From positions 62,001 through 126,000 of the forward strand of contig NZ_NBXD01000025.1 in NCBI RefSeq assembly GCF_003399645.1: a stretch of 64,000 nucleotides of DNA, given 5' to 3'. Source of the stretch: Subtercola boreus (lineage in GTDB: Bacteria; Actinomycetota; Actinomycetes; Actinomycetales; Microbacteriaceae). Made by a program: the position numbers and the translations under genes. A model generated the notes under the pieces. The model did not search any database. It was not told the origin of the DNA and saw only the letters and a program-made list of their open reading frames with translations. Below are positions 54,110-62,944 of the stretch, one piece after another; the stretch's first letter is position 1, and every line of letters begins with the position of its first letter.

Positions 54110-54580
54110 ATGGACGCACACGACATCCGCACCGCCTATCTGCGGTTCCAGCGCGACCGGGGCCACGTCGCCATCGCGCGGGCGAACCTCGTTCCGCAGG
54201 GCGACGGCAGCACGCTGTTCACCGGCAGCGGCATGCAGGCCCTGCTGCCGTACCTCCTCGGCGAACACCACCCGGAGGGCATCAGGCTCGCCGACAGCCA
54301 GCCGTGCCTCCGTGCCCAGGACATCGAGGAGGTCGGCGACAACCGCCACACCACCTTCTTCGAGATGCTCGGCAACTGGAGCCTCGGCGACTACTTCAAA
54401 GAGCAGCAGATCCGCGCGTTCTTCACGTTCCTGGTGGATGTCGTCGGCCTCGACCCGACGAAGCTCGCGGTCAGCTGCTTCCTCGGCGACGACAAGTACG
54501 GCATCCCCCGCGACGACGAGGCGGCGTCGATCTGGCAGTCGGTGTTCGCCGAGCGGCTCCCCTCCCGCGGCGGCCTCCCC
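54110..54580 (+). pseudogene. Truncated alanyl-tRNA synthetase-like gene
   Basis: About 157 codons encode only the start of a class II alanyl-tRNA synthetase: ANLVPQGDGSTLFTGSGM, the SQPCLRAQDIEEVGD block, motif 2 RHTTFFEMLGNWSLGDYF (79-97) and the FLGDDKYGIPRDDEAASIWQ stretch. Motif 3, the tRNA-binding region and the editing domain are missing. The frame continues without a stop into a palindromic repeat and then antisense to the enoyl-CoA hydratase gene, so the end is a break, not a normal stop. The catalytic site would be incomplete. It may be a second, alaS-like copy rather than the essential gene. Confidence 0.75.
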
Positions 54581-54780
54581 GCCGCGCGCCCGCCGCGCTC
54601 CGCAACGGACACGACTCCGGGGATCTTCGGCAGATACGGCGGCAGATCGCCGAAACTGAGTCCGTTGCGCTCCGAGGGGGAAGGGACGGGGCGCCGCGCG
54701 CCCGCCGCGCTCCGCAACGGACACGATTCCGGCGGCCCCCGGCAGATACAGCGGCGGATCGCCGGAATGGCGCCCATTGC
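54581..54780. repeat. Two copies of a palindromic ~95-nt element
   Basis: An identical 34-bp sequence opens both copies (54581-54614 and 54693-54726). Each continues into a partial dyad: GCAACGGAC pairs with GTCCGTTGC in copy 1, and TTCCGGC pairs with GCCGGAA in copy 2, with ATCTTCGGCAGATA / CCGGCAGATACA-type loops between. Copy 1 begins exactly where the AlaRS-like reading frame loses similarity. It looks like a REP- or MITE-like element, but no transposase is near. Confidence 0.65.
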
Positions 54781-54794
54781 GCGCGGGTGTGCGA

Positions 54795-54870
54795 CGCGCA
54801 GTCGCGTGGCGCGGCGCGGCGCGGCGCGCGGTCGCGTGGCGCGGCGCGGCGCGGCGCGCGGGCGCAGCGG
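54795..54870. repeat. 30-bp tandem repeat (GTCGCGTGGCGCGGC units)
   Basis: Two copies of an about 30-bp unit (GTCGCGTGGCGCGGCGCGGCGCGGCGCGCG-type, internal GCGCG period) between the palindromic element and the enoyl-CoA hydratase gene end. Confidence 0.75.
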
Positions 54871-54897
54871 GCGGAGCGCGGAGCGGGGGGGGCGGGG

Positions 54898-55587
54898 TCA
54901 GTCCGCGAAGACGCCGCGCAGCGGGGTGTTCGCGGCTGTGTTCCGCAGCGACGCCAGGGGGTGGGCGTACACCGTCTGTTTGATCGCTCGGAGGGTGGCC
55001 GTATCCTTCCCCACGAGGGCCGCGGCAACCGTGATCGCGCGGTCGACCGCGGCGTCGGCCGGAGCCACGTCGTCGACAATGCCGGCCCGCCGGGCATCCG
55101 GAGCCGCGTAGCGCGTGCCGAACAGCATCGCGTCGCGAGCGGTCTGCGGGCTGAGCTTGCCGCTGACGAGGTCGGCCATGCCCGGCGTGAACGGAATGCG
55201 GATGTCGATCTCGGGAAGGCAGATGAACCCCCGGTCTTCACGCATGACACGAAAGTCGTGAGCGATCGCGAGCATCGCGCCTGCGGCGTAACAGTGCCCC
55301 TGCACCGCGGCGACCGTCGGCAGGCTCGACTCCAGCACCCGTGCGAGCAGCTCGTGCACATCCGCGAGCAGGGCGCCGGACTCGGCGCGGTGCGCGGTGA
55401 TCCACTCGAGGTCGAGCCCGTTCGAGAAGAACTTGCCGGTGCCCGCGGTGACCAGCGCGGCAGCATCCGTCGCCGCCTCGGCCTCGTCGAGCAGCCGCAG
55501 GTAGTCGCCGACCCAGCCCGGGTCGAACCGGTTTTCACCCTCGTCGAGACGAATCACGAAGACCTCTCCGATGCGATCCAACTCCAT
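54898..55587 (-). CDS. Enoyl-CoA hydratase/isomerase family protein
   Basis: A 229-residue crotonase-fold protein. The oxyanion-hole motif is TAGTGKFFSNGLDLEW, the second loop is QGHCYAAGAMLAIAHDFRVM, and the helix region LPEIDIRIPFTPGM is typical. One catalytic Glu of classical hydratases is not obvious, so it may be an isomerase or another crotonase type. GGAGGAA lies before the ATG at 55587. It stands between the AlaRS remnant and the exporter, alone on the minus strand. Confidence 0.87.
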   Translation of the reverse strand: MELDRIGEVFVIRLDEGENRFDPGWVGDYLRLLDEAEAATDAAALVTAGTGKFFSNGLDLEWITAHRAESGALLADVHELLARVLESSLPTVAAVQGHCYAAGAMLAIAHDFRVMREDRGFICLPEIDIRIPFTPGMADLVSGKLSPQTARDAMLFGTRYAAPDARRAGIVDDVAPADAAVDRAITVAAALVGKDTATLRAIKQTVYAHPLASLRNTAANTPLRGVFAD

Positions 55588-55740
55588 GCGGTTCCTCCGT
55601 GTCGACTGCGGTGTCCTTTCCTCCACCGTACCCACTCGGCGGCGGATCCGGATGCCCGGCAGGGTGGGCGCGGACGGCGGCGATCCGGCGCAGGTCGCGG
55701 CGGCGATCCGGCGCGGGCGCGGCGCCCGGGGTTCGCTGGC

Positions 55741-56703
55741 TCAGGCCTTCGCGAACTGCTCCGCGTCGAAGGCGGCCTGACCGTCGCCCGCACCCGGCTC
55801 CGCACTCTTCTCCGACCGCACGAACCCGATGCCGACGAGAATGAGCGCCCCACCGACGAGCTGCCCCACGGAGAGCTGCTCGCCGAGCAGCAGCCACGCG
55901 TAGAACGTCGCCGCCACCACCTCGAGCAGCCCGACGAACGAGGCGAGGCGTGACCCGAGCATCTCACTCGCGGCGATGCTCGTCGCGTAGGCGATCGCCG
56001 TGCTCACCACGCCCACGATCAGCAGCGGAAGCCACCACGGGGCCTGCCCGCCGAACAGCGACACCTCACCGAACGTCGCGGTGAAGGGCAGTACGCCCGT
56101 CAGCCCGACGAGACCGAGCACGACTCCGCCCAGCACCAGCCCGAACCCGGCGAGCGCCACGGCGGGCAACCCGTCGCTCGGCCGCGCCGCGATGACGTAG
56201 TAGAGGGCACAGCCGACCATCGCGACCAGCGCGAAGACGAGGCCCAGGGCATCCATCGACCCGCCACCGCCCGGAGACACGACCAGCACCAGACCGACGA
56301 GCGCCACGCCCGACCCGACGAGCACTACGACCTTCGGTCGGCGCCGGCTGATCGCCCAGACGCTCGCGACGAGCAGCAGCGGCGCCATGTATTCGATCAG
56401 GATGCCCGTTCCCACCGGTATGCGCTGGATCGCGGCGAAGTACACCACCTGCGTGCCGGCCACCCCCACCAGTGCCATCGCGAGTACGCGCCAGCGCGCC
56501 CGCCAGAGCGCATCCCACCGCCCGCGGAGCGAGAACACCGCGAACGGCAGCAGCACCACGCCGCCGACGAGGGCGCGAACCGTGACGGCGGCGGCCGGGC
56601 TCCAACCGGCCTCGAGCAACGGCTTGATGAAGGCCCCCGAGGCACCGAACGTGGCGGCGGCCAGCACGGCGATGACCAGGCCGGTCGACGTCGATGGCTT
56701 CAT
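55741..56703 (-). CDS. EamA/DMT-family transporter
   Basis: A 320-residue protein with ten membrane helices in two EamA repeats: the first begins IAVLAAATFGASGAFIKPLLEAGW and the second begins ALGLVFALVAMVGCALYYVIAA. The family exports amino acids, nucleobases or drug-like metabolites; the substrate is unknown. The ATG at 56703 has a good GGAG site, so the long upstream frame is not part of it. It is divergent from a CGNR-type regulator, which could control it. Confidence 0.9.
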   Translation of the reverse strand: MKPSTSTGLVIAVLAAATFGASGAFIKPLLEAGWSPAAAVTVRALVGGVVLLPFAVFSLRGRWDALWRARWRVLAMALVGVAGTQVVYFAAIQRIPVGTGILIEYMAPLLLVASVWAISRRRPKVVVLVGSGVALVGLVLVVSPGGGGSMDALGLVFALVAMVGCALYYVIAARPSDGLPAVALAGFGLVLGGVVLGLVGLTGVLPFTATFGEVSLFGGQAPWWLPLLIVGVVSTAIAYATSIAASEMLGSRLASFVGLLEVVAATFYAWLLLGEQLSVGQLVGGALILVGIGFVRSEKSAEPGAGDGQAAFDAEQFAKA

Positions 56704-56775
56704 GGAGGGCTCCTCGCGGTGTGTGTTGCGGCTGTCTGGTAGTGACGCTAGTGTGTCCGGGAGTAAGGAGTCAAT

Positions 56776-57327
56776 TTGCATTTCACCCCTGACACCGAGG
56801 ACGCTCTGGGCTTCACCGTCGATCTGCTGAACACCGTCGCCGGTGCCACCAGGAGCGGCCTCGACGAATTGTCGACGACCGAACAGCTCGGCGTGATGCT
56901 GGCGTCGTGGCAGTACTCCGGCCGCATCGATCACGACGGGGCCGAGCTCGCCGAGGTGCGGCTCACACGTGAGCGCCTGCGCCGCATCTGGCTGCTCGAC
57001 CGTGACGACGCCGTGCCCGAAGTCAACGCAATGCTCTCCGACGCGGGCGCTCTGCCCCACCTTGTTCGACACGACAACCTCGACTGGCACCTGCACGCCA
57101 CCGACCCTGAAGCTCCGCTGGCCGAGCGCATCCGGGTCGAGGTCGCCCTCGCGATCGTCGATGTGATCCGCAGCGATGAGAACTCCCGGCTGCGCGCCTG
57201 CGACGCCTTCGACTGCGACGGGCTGCTGCTCGACCTCTCCCGCAACGGGTCGAAGCGCTTCTGCAGCGTGCGCTGCGGCAACCGGATGAACATGGTGGCG
57301 TTCCGCGAACGCGCCGCCCGGGCGTGA
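56776..57327 (+). CDS. CGNR zinc-finger regulator (ABATE domain)
   Basis: A 183-residue protein of the ABATE/CGNR family, often a small transcription regulator. Residues 1-135 form the ABATE domain, and the C-terminal zinc finger has CDAFDCDG and FCSVRCGNRMNMVAFRER. TTG start at 56776 with AAGGAG five bases upstream. It is divergent from the EamA exporter by 72 bp and may regulate it, as CGNR genes often do beside transporters. Confidence 0.87.
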   Translation: MHFTPDTEDALGFTVDLLNTVAGATRSGLDELSTTEQLGVMLASWQYSGRIDHDGAELAEVRLTRERLRRIWLLDRDDAVPEVNAMLSDAGALPHLVRHDNLDWHLHATDPEAPLAERIRVEVALAIVDVIRSDENSRLRACDAFDCDGLLLDLSRNGSKRFCSVRCGNRMNMVAFRERAARA

Positions 57328-57351
57328 CACCGCCCGAAAACGAGGGTCGGC

Positions 57352-57822
57352 TCAGAGCCCCAGCTCGCTCAACCCCGGGTGATCGACCGGGCGGGGCCCC
57401 GGCGCCTCCCAGCGGAAGAGCCGCTCCGACCCGTCGATAGCTCGATCGTTGATGCTGGCGTGCCGGATGCTCATCAGCCCCTGCTCGCTGAACTCCCAGT
57501 TCTCGTTGCCGTGCGACCGAAACCACTGCCCAGCCGCGTCGTGCCACTCATAGACGAAGCGCACCGCGATGCGGTGGTCACCGAAAGCCCAGACCTCCTT
57601 GATCAGGCGGTAGTCGTTCTCGCGCGCCCATTTCGCCGTGAGGAACTCGACGATCTCGCCGCGTCCGTCGAGGAAGACGTCGCGGTTGCGCCAGCGGCTG
57701 TCTTCGGTGTACGCCAGCGAGACCCGGGCCGGGTCACGGGAATTCCACGCATCCTCGGCCTTGCGGGCTTTCTCGATCGCGGTCTGCAGGGTGAAAGGCG
57801 GAACGGGGGGCCGGGTTTCCAT
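57352..57822 (-). CDS. SnoaL-like/DUF1348 nuclear-transport-factor-2 fold protein
   Basis: A 156-residue cone-shaped fold protein. The sequence [31 protein letters not shown], the [19 protein letters not shown] strand and the [23 protein letters not shown] block are typical of DUF1348. Function unknown; relatives bind or transform small molecules. The ATG at 57822 is chosen where the homology begins. Confidence 0.88.
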   Translation of the reverse strand: METRPPVPPFTLQTAIEKARKAEDAWNSRDPARVSLAYTEDSRWRNRDVFLDGRGEIVEFLTAKWARENDYRLIKEVWAFGDHRIAVRFVYEWHDAAGQWFRSHGNENWEFSEQGLMSIRHASINDRAIDGSERLFRWEAPGPRPVDHPGLSELGL

Positions 57823-57871
57823 GTGGCCATTGTGACTCACCGGCAGGGCAGCCTGATAGCGCCCGGCAACC

Positions 57872-58264
57872 TCAGGCCCGCAGCGCGCTCCGCACGAGCT
57901 CGAGCGCCTCGTCGTCGCCCAGCTGCAACTGGCGCACCCGCTCCACGAACGCGAGCGCGGCCGCGTGCCCCTGGCGCGTACGCCCGTCGCCGCTCGCCGC
58001 AATGAACGAGCCGTTGCGGCCGCGGGTCTCGATGACCTCATCGCGCTCCAGCTCGCGGTAGCTGCGGGCGACGGTGTTGGTGGCCACGGCCAGCTGGTCG
58101 GCGAGCGCTCGTACGGTGGGCAGCTTCGTTCCGGGAACCAGGATGCCCGCCAGAACCGCCTCGACGACCTGCAGTCGCACCTGCTCGTAGGGCGCCTCGG
58201 GTGCCGACGGGTTGATGTGCAGATCGAGCCCGGGATTCTGCGCGGAGGGGGTGGATGCGGCCAT
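57872..58264 (-). CDS. YtrA-type GntR-family regulator
   Basis: A 130-residue regulator with an N-terminal winged helix ([48 protein letters not shown], about 26-75) and a short helical dimerisation tail, as in YtrA-like GntR proteins, which lack a large ligand domain. YtrA-type regulators often control ABC transporters, but none is adjacent. It is divergent from the F420-NADP reductase-like gene. A tandem array of CAACCCTC words lies between them. Confidence 0.85.
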   Translation of the reverse strand: MAASTPSAQNPGLDLHINPSAPEAPYEQVRLQVVEAVLAGILVPGTKLPTVRALADQLAVATNTVARSYRELERDEVIETRGRNGSFIAASGDGRTRQGHAAALAFVERVRQLQLGDDEALELVRSALRA

Positions 58265-58287
58265 GCCGCCACGCTACCGCGCCGCCC

Positions 58288-58337
58288 TCCCGCAACCCTC
58301 ACTCAACCCTCCTGCAACCCTCCGGCAACCCTCCGGA
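58288..58337. repeat. CAACCCTC tandem repeat
   Basis: Five to six copies of CAACCCTCC-type words (GCAACCCTC, TCAACCCTC, GCAACCCTCCG) in the gap between the GntR and F420-NADP reductase-like genes. Such direct repeats could bind a protein or simply be slippage products. Confidence 0.75.
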
Positions 58338-58385
58338 TCGCTGGAAGCCGGAATATCCGCACGACCTCCGACCGTTGCTTACTTC

Positions 58386-59039
58386 ATGACAACTATTGGA
58401 ATCATCGGAGCAGGACACATCGGCAGCCAGGTCGCACGCGCGGCGATCACGGCGGGCTACGACGTCGTCATCAGCAACTCGCGGGGCCCCGAGACCCTCG
58501 CCGACCTCGTCGCCGACCTCGGACCAAAAGCCCGCGCGGCCACCGCCACAGAGGCTGCGGAAGCCGCCGACTTCGCCGTCGTGACGGTTCCCCTGAAGGC
58601 CTACGAGGCCGTGCCCGTCGAGCCCCTCGCCGGCAAGATCGTGATCGACACCAACAACTACTACTTCGAGCGCGACGGCCAGATCCCCGCCCTCGACAAC
58701 GGACTCGACACCGTCTCGGGCATGCTGCAGCGTCACCTCCCCGACAGCAGGGTCGCCAAGGGCTTCAACCACATCATGGCGAAGGACATCACGACCGACG
58801 GCAAGCCCGCCGGCAGTGACGACCGCCGCGCCCTCGCCACATCGAGCGACTTCGAAGATGCCGCCGAGCTCGTGAACACCCTCTACGACGAGATCGGTTT
58901 CGACACCGTCAACGTGGGCCCGCTCTCAGAGAGCTGGCGCGTCGAGCGCGACCAGCCCGCCTACGTCGTGCGCCAGAACAAGCACGAGCTGGTCGAGAAC
59001 CTCACGAAGGCCGTGCGCGCCACCCCGACCGCCGAGTAA
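58386..59039 (+). CDS. F420H2:NADP+ oxidoreductase-like protein (NPR family)
   Basis: A 217-residue Rossmann protein. GIIGAGHIGSQVARAAITAGYDVVISNSRGPETL gives the NADP-binding loop with the SNSRG feature of F420-dependent NADP reductases; KGFNHI and the DDAAELV-like central helices follow. It would pass hydride between NADPH and coenzyme F420, or act on another substrate. Several F420-type enzymes in the window make the first role plausible. ATG at 58386, 10 nt after a GCTTACTTC stretch with weak ribosome site. Confidence 0.85.
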   Translation: MTTIGIIGAGHIGSQVARAAITAGYDVVISNSRGPETLADLVADLGPKARAATATEAAEAADFAVVTVPLKAYEAVPVEPLAGKIVIDTNNYYFERDGQIPALDNGLDTVSGMLQRHLPDSRVAKGFNHIMAKDITTDGKPAGSDDRRALATSSDFEDAAELVNTLYDEIGFDTVNVGPLSESWRVERDQPAYVVRQNKHELVENLTKAVRATPTAE

Positions 59040-59083
59040 CACCCCGCGACCCGGCGCGACTCTTCGTGAAGCGTCGCTAGTCG

Positions 59084-59133
59084 TTTTGCGCAAAAGCACC
59101 CACAACCTACGGTTTGGGTGCTTTTGCGCAAAA
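59084..59133. terminator. Perfect 19-bp inverted repeat with palindromic arms
   Basis: Arms at 59084-59102 and 59115-59133 are perfect complements over 19 bp with a 12-nt loop. Each arm contains TTTTGCGCAAAA, itself a 12-bp palindrome. It lies 44 bp after the reductase gene and could act as a terminator. The mix of a T-rich arm base and a palindromic word also fits a protein-binding site or a mobile-element end. Confidence 0.55.
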
Positions 59134-59190
59134 CGGGCGGGCGCGGGGGCGCTTGTGCGGGGGCGTGCGCGGGCTGTCAGCGAGTGACAC

Positions 59191-59230
59191 GTGGGGTTGC
59201 GGCAGGGGCATCCTGAAGCCGCAACCCCAC
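59191..59230 (-). terminator. 12-bp hairpin after the surface-protein gene
   Basis: GTGGGGTTGCGG (59191-59202) pairs with CCGCAACCCCAC (59219-59230), with a 16-nt loop, 7 bp past the stop of the large minus-strand surface gene. Its position fits a terminator. Confidence 0.65.
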
Positions 59231-59236
59231 TGTCGA

Positions 59237-62200
59237 CTAGTGCTCCGTGTGTGAGCGTCGCTTGCGACGGATCAGGAGCAGCCCGCTTCCGGCGAGCAGC
59301 ACCACTGCGGCCAGCGGCCCGAGCCAGAGGTCACCCAGGCCTGTGTGGGCGAGGCTGCCTCCGCTGGAGGTGTAGCCCGATCCGTACCCCGAGTACCCCG
59401 AGGTGCCGCTCCCCGTCGATGTGGTCGATGAGGTCGATGAGGTCGAGGCGACGATCGCGAAGGTCGTGGCGGCACTGGTGCTGTCGACGCCGACCGTCTG
59501 CGTGGCTGTCGCGGTGTACGACCCGATCTGAACGTCGGCGAACGTCACACTCCACGTGCCATCGGCTCCGACCGTGGTCGTCAGCGTCGTGTCACCGATG
59601 ACGACAGCCACGGATGCGCCCGGGTCACCCGACCCGGTCACGGTGACCGTCTGGGTGCCCCCCGGGTCGACCGTGAACACCGAACCCGGCGCCGGCGCCG
59701 TGATGGTCACCGGGGTCACCCCCGGCGTCGTGGTACCCGGCGTCGTCGTTCCGGGAGTGGTCGTCCCGGGAGTCGTCGTACCTGGCGTGGTGGTCCCCGG
59801 CGTCGTCGTACCCGGCGTCGTGGTCCCAGCAGTCGTCGTACCCGCGGTGGTCGTACCCGCGGTCGTCGTCCCCGGAGTGGTCGTGCCCGGCGTCGTGGTC
59901 CCGGGAGTGGTGGTCCCGGGAGTCGTCGTACCTGCCGTCGTTGTACCCGGCGTCGTGGTCCCGGGAGTGGTGGTCCCGGGAGTCGTCGTACCTGCCGTCG
60001 TTGTACCCGGCGTCGTGGTCCCGGGAGTGGTGGTCCCTGGAGTCGTCGTACCCGGGGTAGTCGTACCCGGGGTAGTTGTACCCGGGGTAGTTGTACCCGG
60101 CGTGGTGGTCCCGGGGGTAGTCGTACCGGGAGTTGTGGTCCCAGCAGTCGTCGTACCTGCCGTCGTTGTACCCGGCGTGGTGGTCCCGGGTGTGGTGGTC
60201 CCTGGGGTCGTCGTACCGGGAGTCGTGGTCCCAGCAGTCGTCGTACCCGCGGTCGTCGTACCCGGAGTGGTCGTACCCGCCGTCGTGGTCCCCGGCGTGG
60301 TGGTCCCTGGGGTCGTCGTACCGGGAGTCGTGGTCCCAGCAGTCGTCGTACCGGGAGTCGTGGTCCCAGCAGTCGTCGTACCCGCGGTGGTTGTACCCGG
60401 CGTAGTGGTACCCGGCGTAGTTGTACCCGGCGTAGTGGTCCCCGGAGTCGTCGTACCCGCTGTCGTGGTCCCGGGGGTGGTCGTACCCGGCGTCGTCGTC
60501 CCCGGAGTCGTCGTACCCGCTGTCGTGGTCCCGGGGGTGGTCGTACCCGGCGTCGTCGTACCCGGCGTCGTCGTTCCCGCGGTGGTCGTCCCCGGAGTCG
60601 TGGTGCCCGGCGTGGTCGTACCCGTCGTGGTCGTGCCCGGAGTCGTGGTGCCCGGCGTGGTCGTACCCGGAGTCGTCGTACCCGCTGTCGTGGTCCCCGG
60701 CGTGGTGGTCCCGGGGGTGGTGGTCCCTGGGGTCGTCGTACCCGGCGTCGTCGTACCGGCAGTGGTCGTACCCGCCGTCGTCGTGCCCGGCGTGGTGGTC
60801 CCCGGAGTAGTCGTACCCGCGGTCGTGGTCCCGGGGGTGGTCGTACCCGGAGTCGTCGTCCCGGGAGTAGTCGTACCCGGAGTCGTCGTCCCCGCAGTGG
60901 TCGTTCCCGCGGTGGTCGTCCCGGGAGTGGTGGTCCCCGCCGTCGTCGTACCCGCCGTCGTCGTACCCGCCGTCGTCGTACCCGCCGTCGTCGTACCCGC
61001 CGTCGTCGTACCAGCCGTCGTCGTACCCGGCGTGGTGGTGGTCGCCGAGACGGCCACCGAGAAGGTCGTGCTGTCGGTGGAGGTGTTCGTCCCGATGGTC
61101 TGGGTGGCGGTCGCGGTGTAGTCGCCGACCGGAACGGCCGGGAAGGTGATCGACCAGGTTCCGTCGGTGACCGTCGTCGTCTGGGTCTCGCCGTCGGAGA
61201 GAACGACCTCGATCGCCCCGCCGGTCTGGCCGGTTCCGGTCACGGTCACGGTCTGGGTGCCGTCGACGTTGGGTACCGTGTAGGTGGTTCCGGCTGCGGG
61301 CGAGGTGATGTCGACCGGCGCTATGACGATCGCCGATGAGCGCACGGTCGCCGAAGCGAGATCGACGACAGCGAGCGGCGTACCGAGAACCGGCAGCACC
61401 CGCACCCTCAGGGCCCGCTGCGTGAACGAATCGGCTGAGCTGGCACCGGCAACGGTGAACGAACCCGGCGTCTCCTGCACGTTGGCCGTGATCGAGACGA
61501 GGCCGTCGACCGTGTCGAGCAGCGGCGAGAGCGCAGTGGTTGCCACTGCGACGGTGGGCTGGAAGAGCCCGTCGCCCACGCCGACACCGGTGATGCCGTT
61601 CTCGAGGGGGGTGACGATGGCCGGCAGCAGGTTCGCTGTCACGGCGTTCACGATCGGGGTGAGCAGATCGCCGACGGGGATGAGGCCGAGCGCCGTCGTC
61701 CCGCTGGCGTCGACGACGGGCGGGGTGGAGCCAGCTGCACCGAGGAAGCCACCGACCGTACCGGTGATGACGGCGTCGATGTTCGCCAGGGGGACGGTGG
61801 TCAGCCCGAGGTCGAGACCGGCATCCGCTGTGAGGTGCAGGGTGAGGGTGGCGTTGTCGATCGTGTTGTTCACGGTCGTGACGAGGAGCGCGGGAATCTG
61901 GTTCAGAGCGCTGTTGATCGAGTCGTTGAGGGCATTCCGGATGACCGTTCCGGAGAGCAGCTCGGTGTTGGGAGCCAGATCGTTCAAGGTTCCATCGGTA
62001 TGGCCGTGCAGTTCGGCGAGGTCGATGGTGATCGTGCCGGTGCTGAGATCAATGGTCGTTGCGCCGTCGGTGCTGACCAGCGGCGCCGTTGTGACCGCGC
62101 TGAGCGCCGCCTGCAGGTCGACGGTGAGACCCGCGGTGAGCGAGACGTTGTCGACCGTCACGAGCCCGCCGCTCACGCCGCCGAGCGCCGTACCGAGCGG

Positions 62201-62944
62201 AGCCACGACACCGTCTGCCACCCCGCTGAGGGCAGAACCGAGCGAACCGGTCGGGCCCGCAATGCCGTTGACATTGGTGCTGAGCGTGCCGAGGTCGGTG
62301 TTGAGGCTGTCGGTGAGCGTCGCGAGCACGGGGCTCTTCACGATGAGCTTGCCACCGGCGATCTGGTAGTCGCTGGACGGGGCCGCCCCGGGCGCCTGGG
62401 TCGCAGACGCCGAGACCGCGCCGAGCTCGACCCTGAGCTGGGAGATGAGGTCGCCGGTGGCGGGCGAGAGCCCGGCGTTCGCCAGCAGCTGGGTCACGTC
62501 GATGAAGCCGTCAGCAGTCGATCCGGATGGCCCGACCGCGATGCTCCCATCGGAGGCGATGGCACCCGATGACGCGTAGGCGGTTCCGTCGGCGGTGTCT
62601 TTCGCATACTGGCCGGCGGCGCCGACCCCGATGACACCGTTGGGGCCGAACAGCTGCACACCGCCACCGAGGTCGACGTTCAGCGCGTTCAGCACGGTCG
62701 CATCCAGAGGGTTCGACTGGGTACCGGGCTGGCTCGGGTTGGCGCGGTAGGCCGGTGCGAGCGAGGCGATGTCGTTCAGGTTCACGGTGCCACCGCCACT
62801 CAGCAGCCGACCCTCGGATTCAGACTGGTCTGAGGCCAGGGCCGAGGCTGGAATCGCAAAGCTCGCGAGCCCGAGAACCAGGGCACCGGCGAGCGCCGTG
62901 AAGCCCACCACTCTCGATTTTCTGGTGAATCCGTGCTTGCTCAT
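59237..62944 (-). CDS. Choice-of-anchor-G-like surface protein with a Thr-rich repeat stalk and LAHTG anchor
   Basis: A 1235-residue secreted protein. A signal peptide ends near residue 37 (IPASALA). Residues 45-520 resemble the choice-of-anchor G type of beta-rich actinobacterial surface domains. An Ig-like domain (about 545-630), a stalk of about 88 five-residue units GTTTP or GTTTA (about 636-1074), and a second Ig-like domain (about 1080-1160) follow. The end has LAHTG, a hydrophobic helix and RRKRRSHTEH. It is likely fixed to the wall by a class E sortase. The stalk is 440 residues of near-identical repeats that could be glycosylated on threonine. The long opposite-strand open frame over the stalk is a by-product of the repeat. 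Confidence 0.8.
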   Translation of the reverse strand: MSKHGFTRKSRVVGFTALAGALVLGLASFAIPASALASDQSESEGRLLSGGGTVNLNDIASLAPAYRANPSQPGTQSNPLDATVLNALNVDLGGGVQLFGPNGVIGVGAAGQYAKDTADGTAYASSGAIASDGSIAVGPSGSTADGFIDVTQLLANAGLSPATGDLISQLRVELGAVSASATQAPGAAPSSDYQIAGGKLIVKSPVLATLTDSLNTDLGTLSTNVNGIAGPTGSLGSALSGVADGVVAPLGTALGGVSGGLVTVDNVSLTAGLTVDLQAALSAVTTAPLVSTDGATTIDLSTGTITIDLAELHGHTDGTLNDLAPNTELLSGTVIRNALNDSINSALNQIPALLVTTVNNTIDNATLTLHLTADAGLDLGLTTVPLANIDAVITGTVGGFLGAAGSTPPVVDASGTTALGLIPVGDLLTPIVNAVTANLLPAIVTPLENGITGVGVGDGLFQPTVAVATTALSPLLDTVDGLVSITANVQETPGSFTVAGASSADSFTQRALRVRVLPVLGTPLAVVDLASATVRSSAIVIAPVDITSPAAGTTYTVPNVDGTQTVTVTGTGQTGGAIEVVLSDGETQTTTVTDGTWSITFPAVPVGDYTATATQTIGTNTSTDSTTFSVAVSATTTTPGTTTAGTTTAGTTTAGTTTAGTTTAGTTTAGTTTPGTTTAGTTTAGTTTPGTTTPGTTTPGTTTPGTTTAGTTTPGTTTPGTTTAGTTTAGTTTPGTTTPGTTTPGTTTPGTTTAGTTTPGTTTPGTTTPGTTTTGTTTPGTTTPGTTTAGTTTPGTTTPGTTTPGTTTAGTTTPGTTTPGTTTPGTTTAGTTTPGTTTPGTTTPGTTTPGTTTAGTTTAGTTTPGTTTAGTTTPGTTTPGTTTPGTTTAGTTTPGTTTAGTTTAGTTTPGTTTPGTTTPGTTTPGTTTAGTTTAGTTTPGTTTPGTTTPGTTTPGTTTPGTTTPGTTTPGTTTPGTTTPGTTTAGTTTPGTTTPGTTTPGTTTAGTTTPGTTTPGTTTPGTTTPGTTTAGTTTAGTTTAGTTTPGTTTPGTTTPGTTTPGTTTPGTTTPGTTTPGVTPVTITAPAPGSVFTVDPGGTQTVTVTGSGDPGASVAVVIGDTTLTTTVGADGTWSVTFADVQIGSYTATATQTVGVDSTSAATTFAIVASTSSTSSTTSTGSGTSGYSGYGSGYTSSGGSLAHTGLGDLWLGPLAAVVLLAGSGLLLIRRKRRSHTEH
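59722..61040. repeat. About 88 copies of a 15-bp unit (stalk-encoding)
   Basis: A 15-bp unit, GTCGTCGTACCCGGC with third-position changes, repeated for about 1.3 kb without breaks. Synonymous variation (CCGGGAGTGGTC, CCCGGCGTCGTC and so on) falls in larger blocks of 60-105 bp that are themselves repeated, so expansion by recombination of several units is likely. Confidence 0.95.

Noticed and set aside
54581-54780. CRISPR array
   Set aside because: Only two copies with 78-bp spacing and internal dyads; no regular short repeats or spacers and no cas genes.
59041-59236. Possible tRNA or small RNA gene in the gap with the hairpins
   Set aside because: No cloverleaf, CCA or TTC-arm pattern; the two stem-loops are simple inverted repeats.
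59556-61121. Long plus-strand open frame (about 521 codons of VVVPG/VVVPA) across the stalk repeat
   Set aside because: It is the opposite-strand reading of a 15-bp repeat without stop codons. The minus-strand gene has a signal peptide, flanking Ig-like domains and an anchor, while the plus reading has none.
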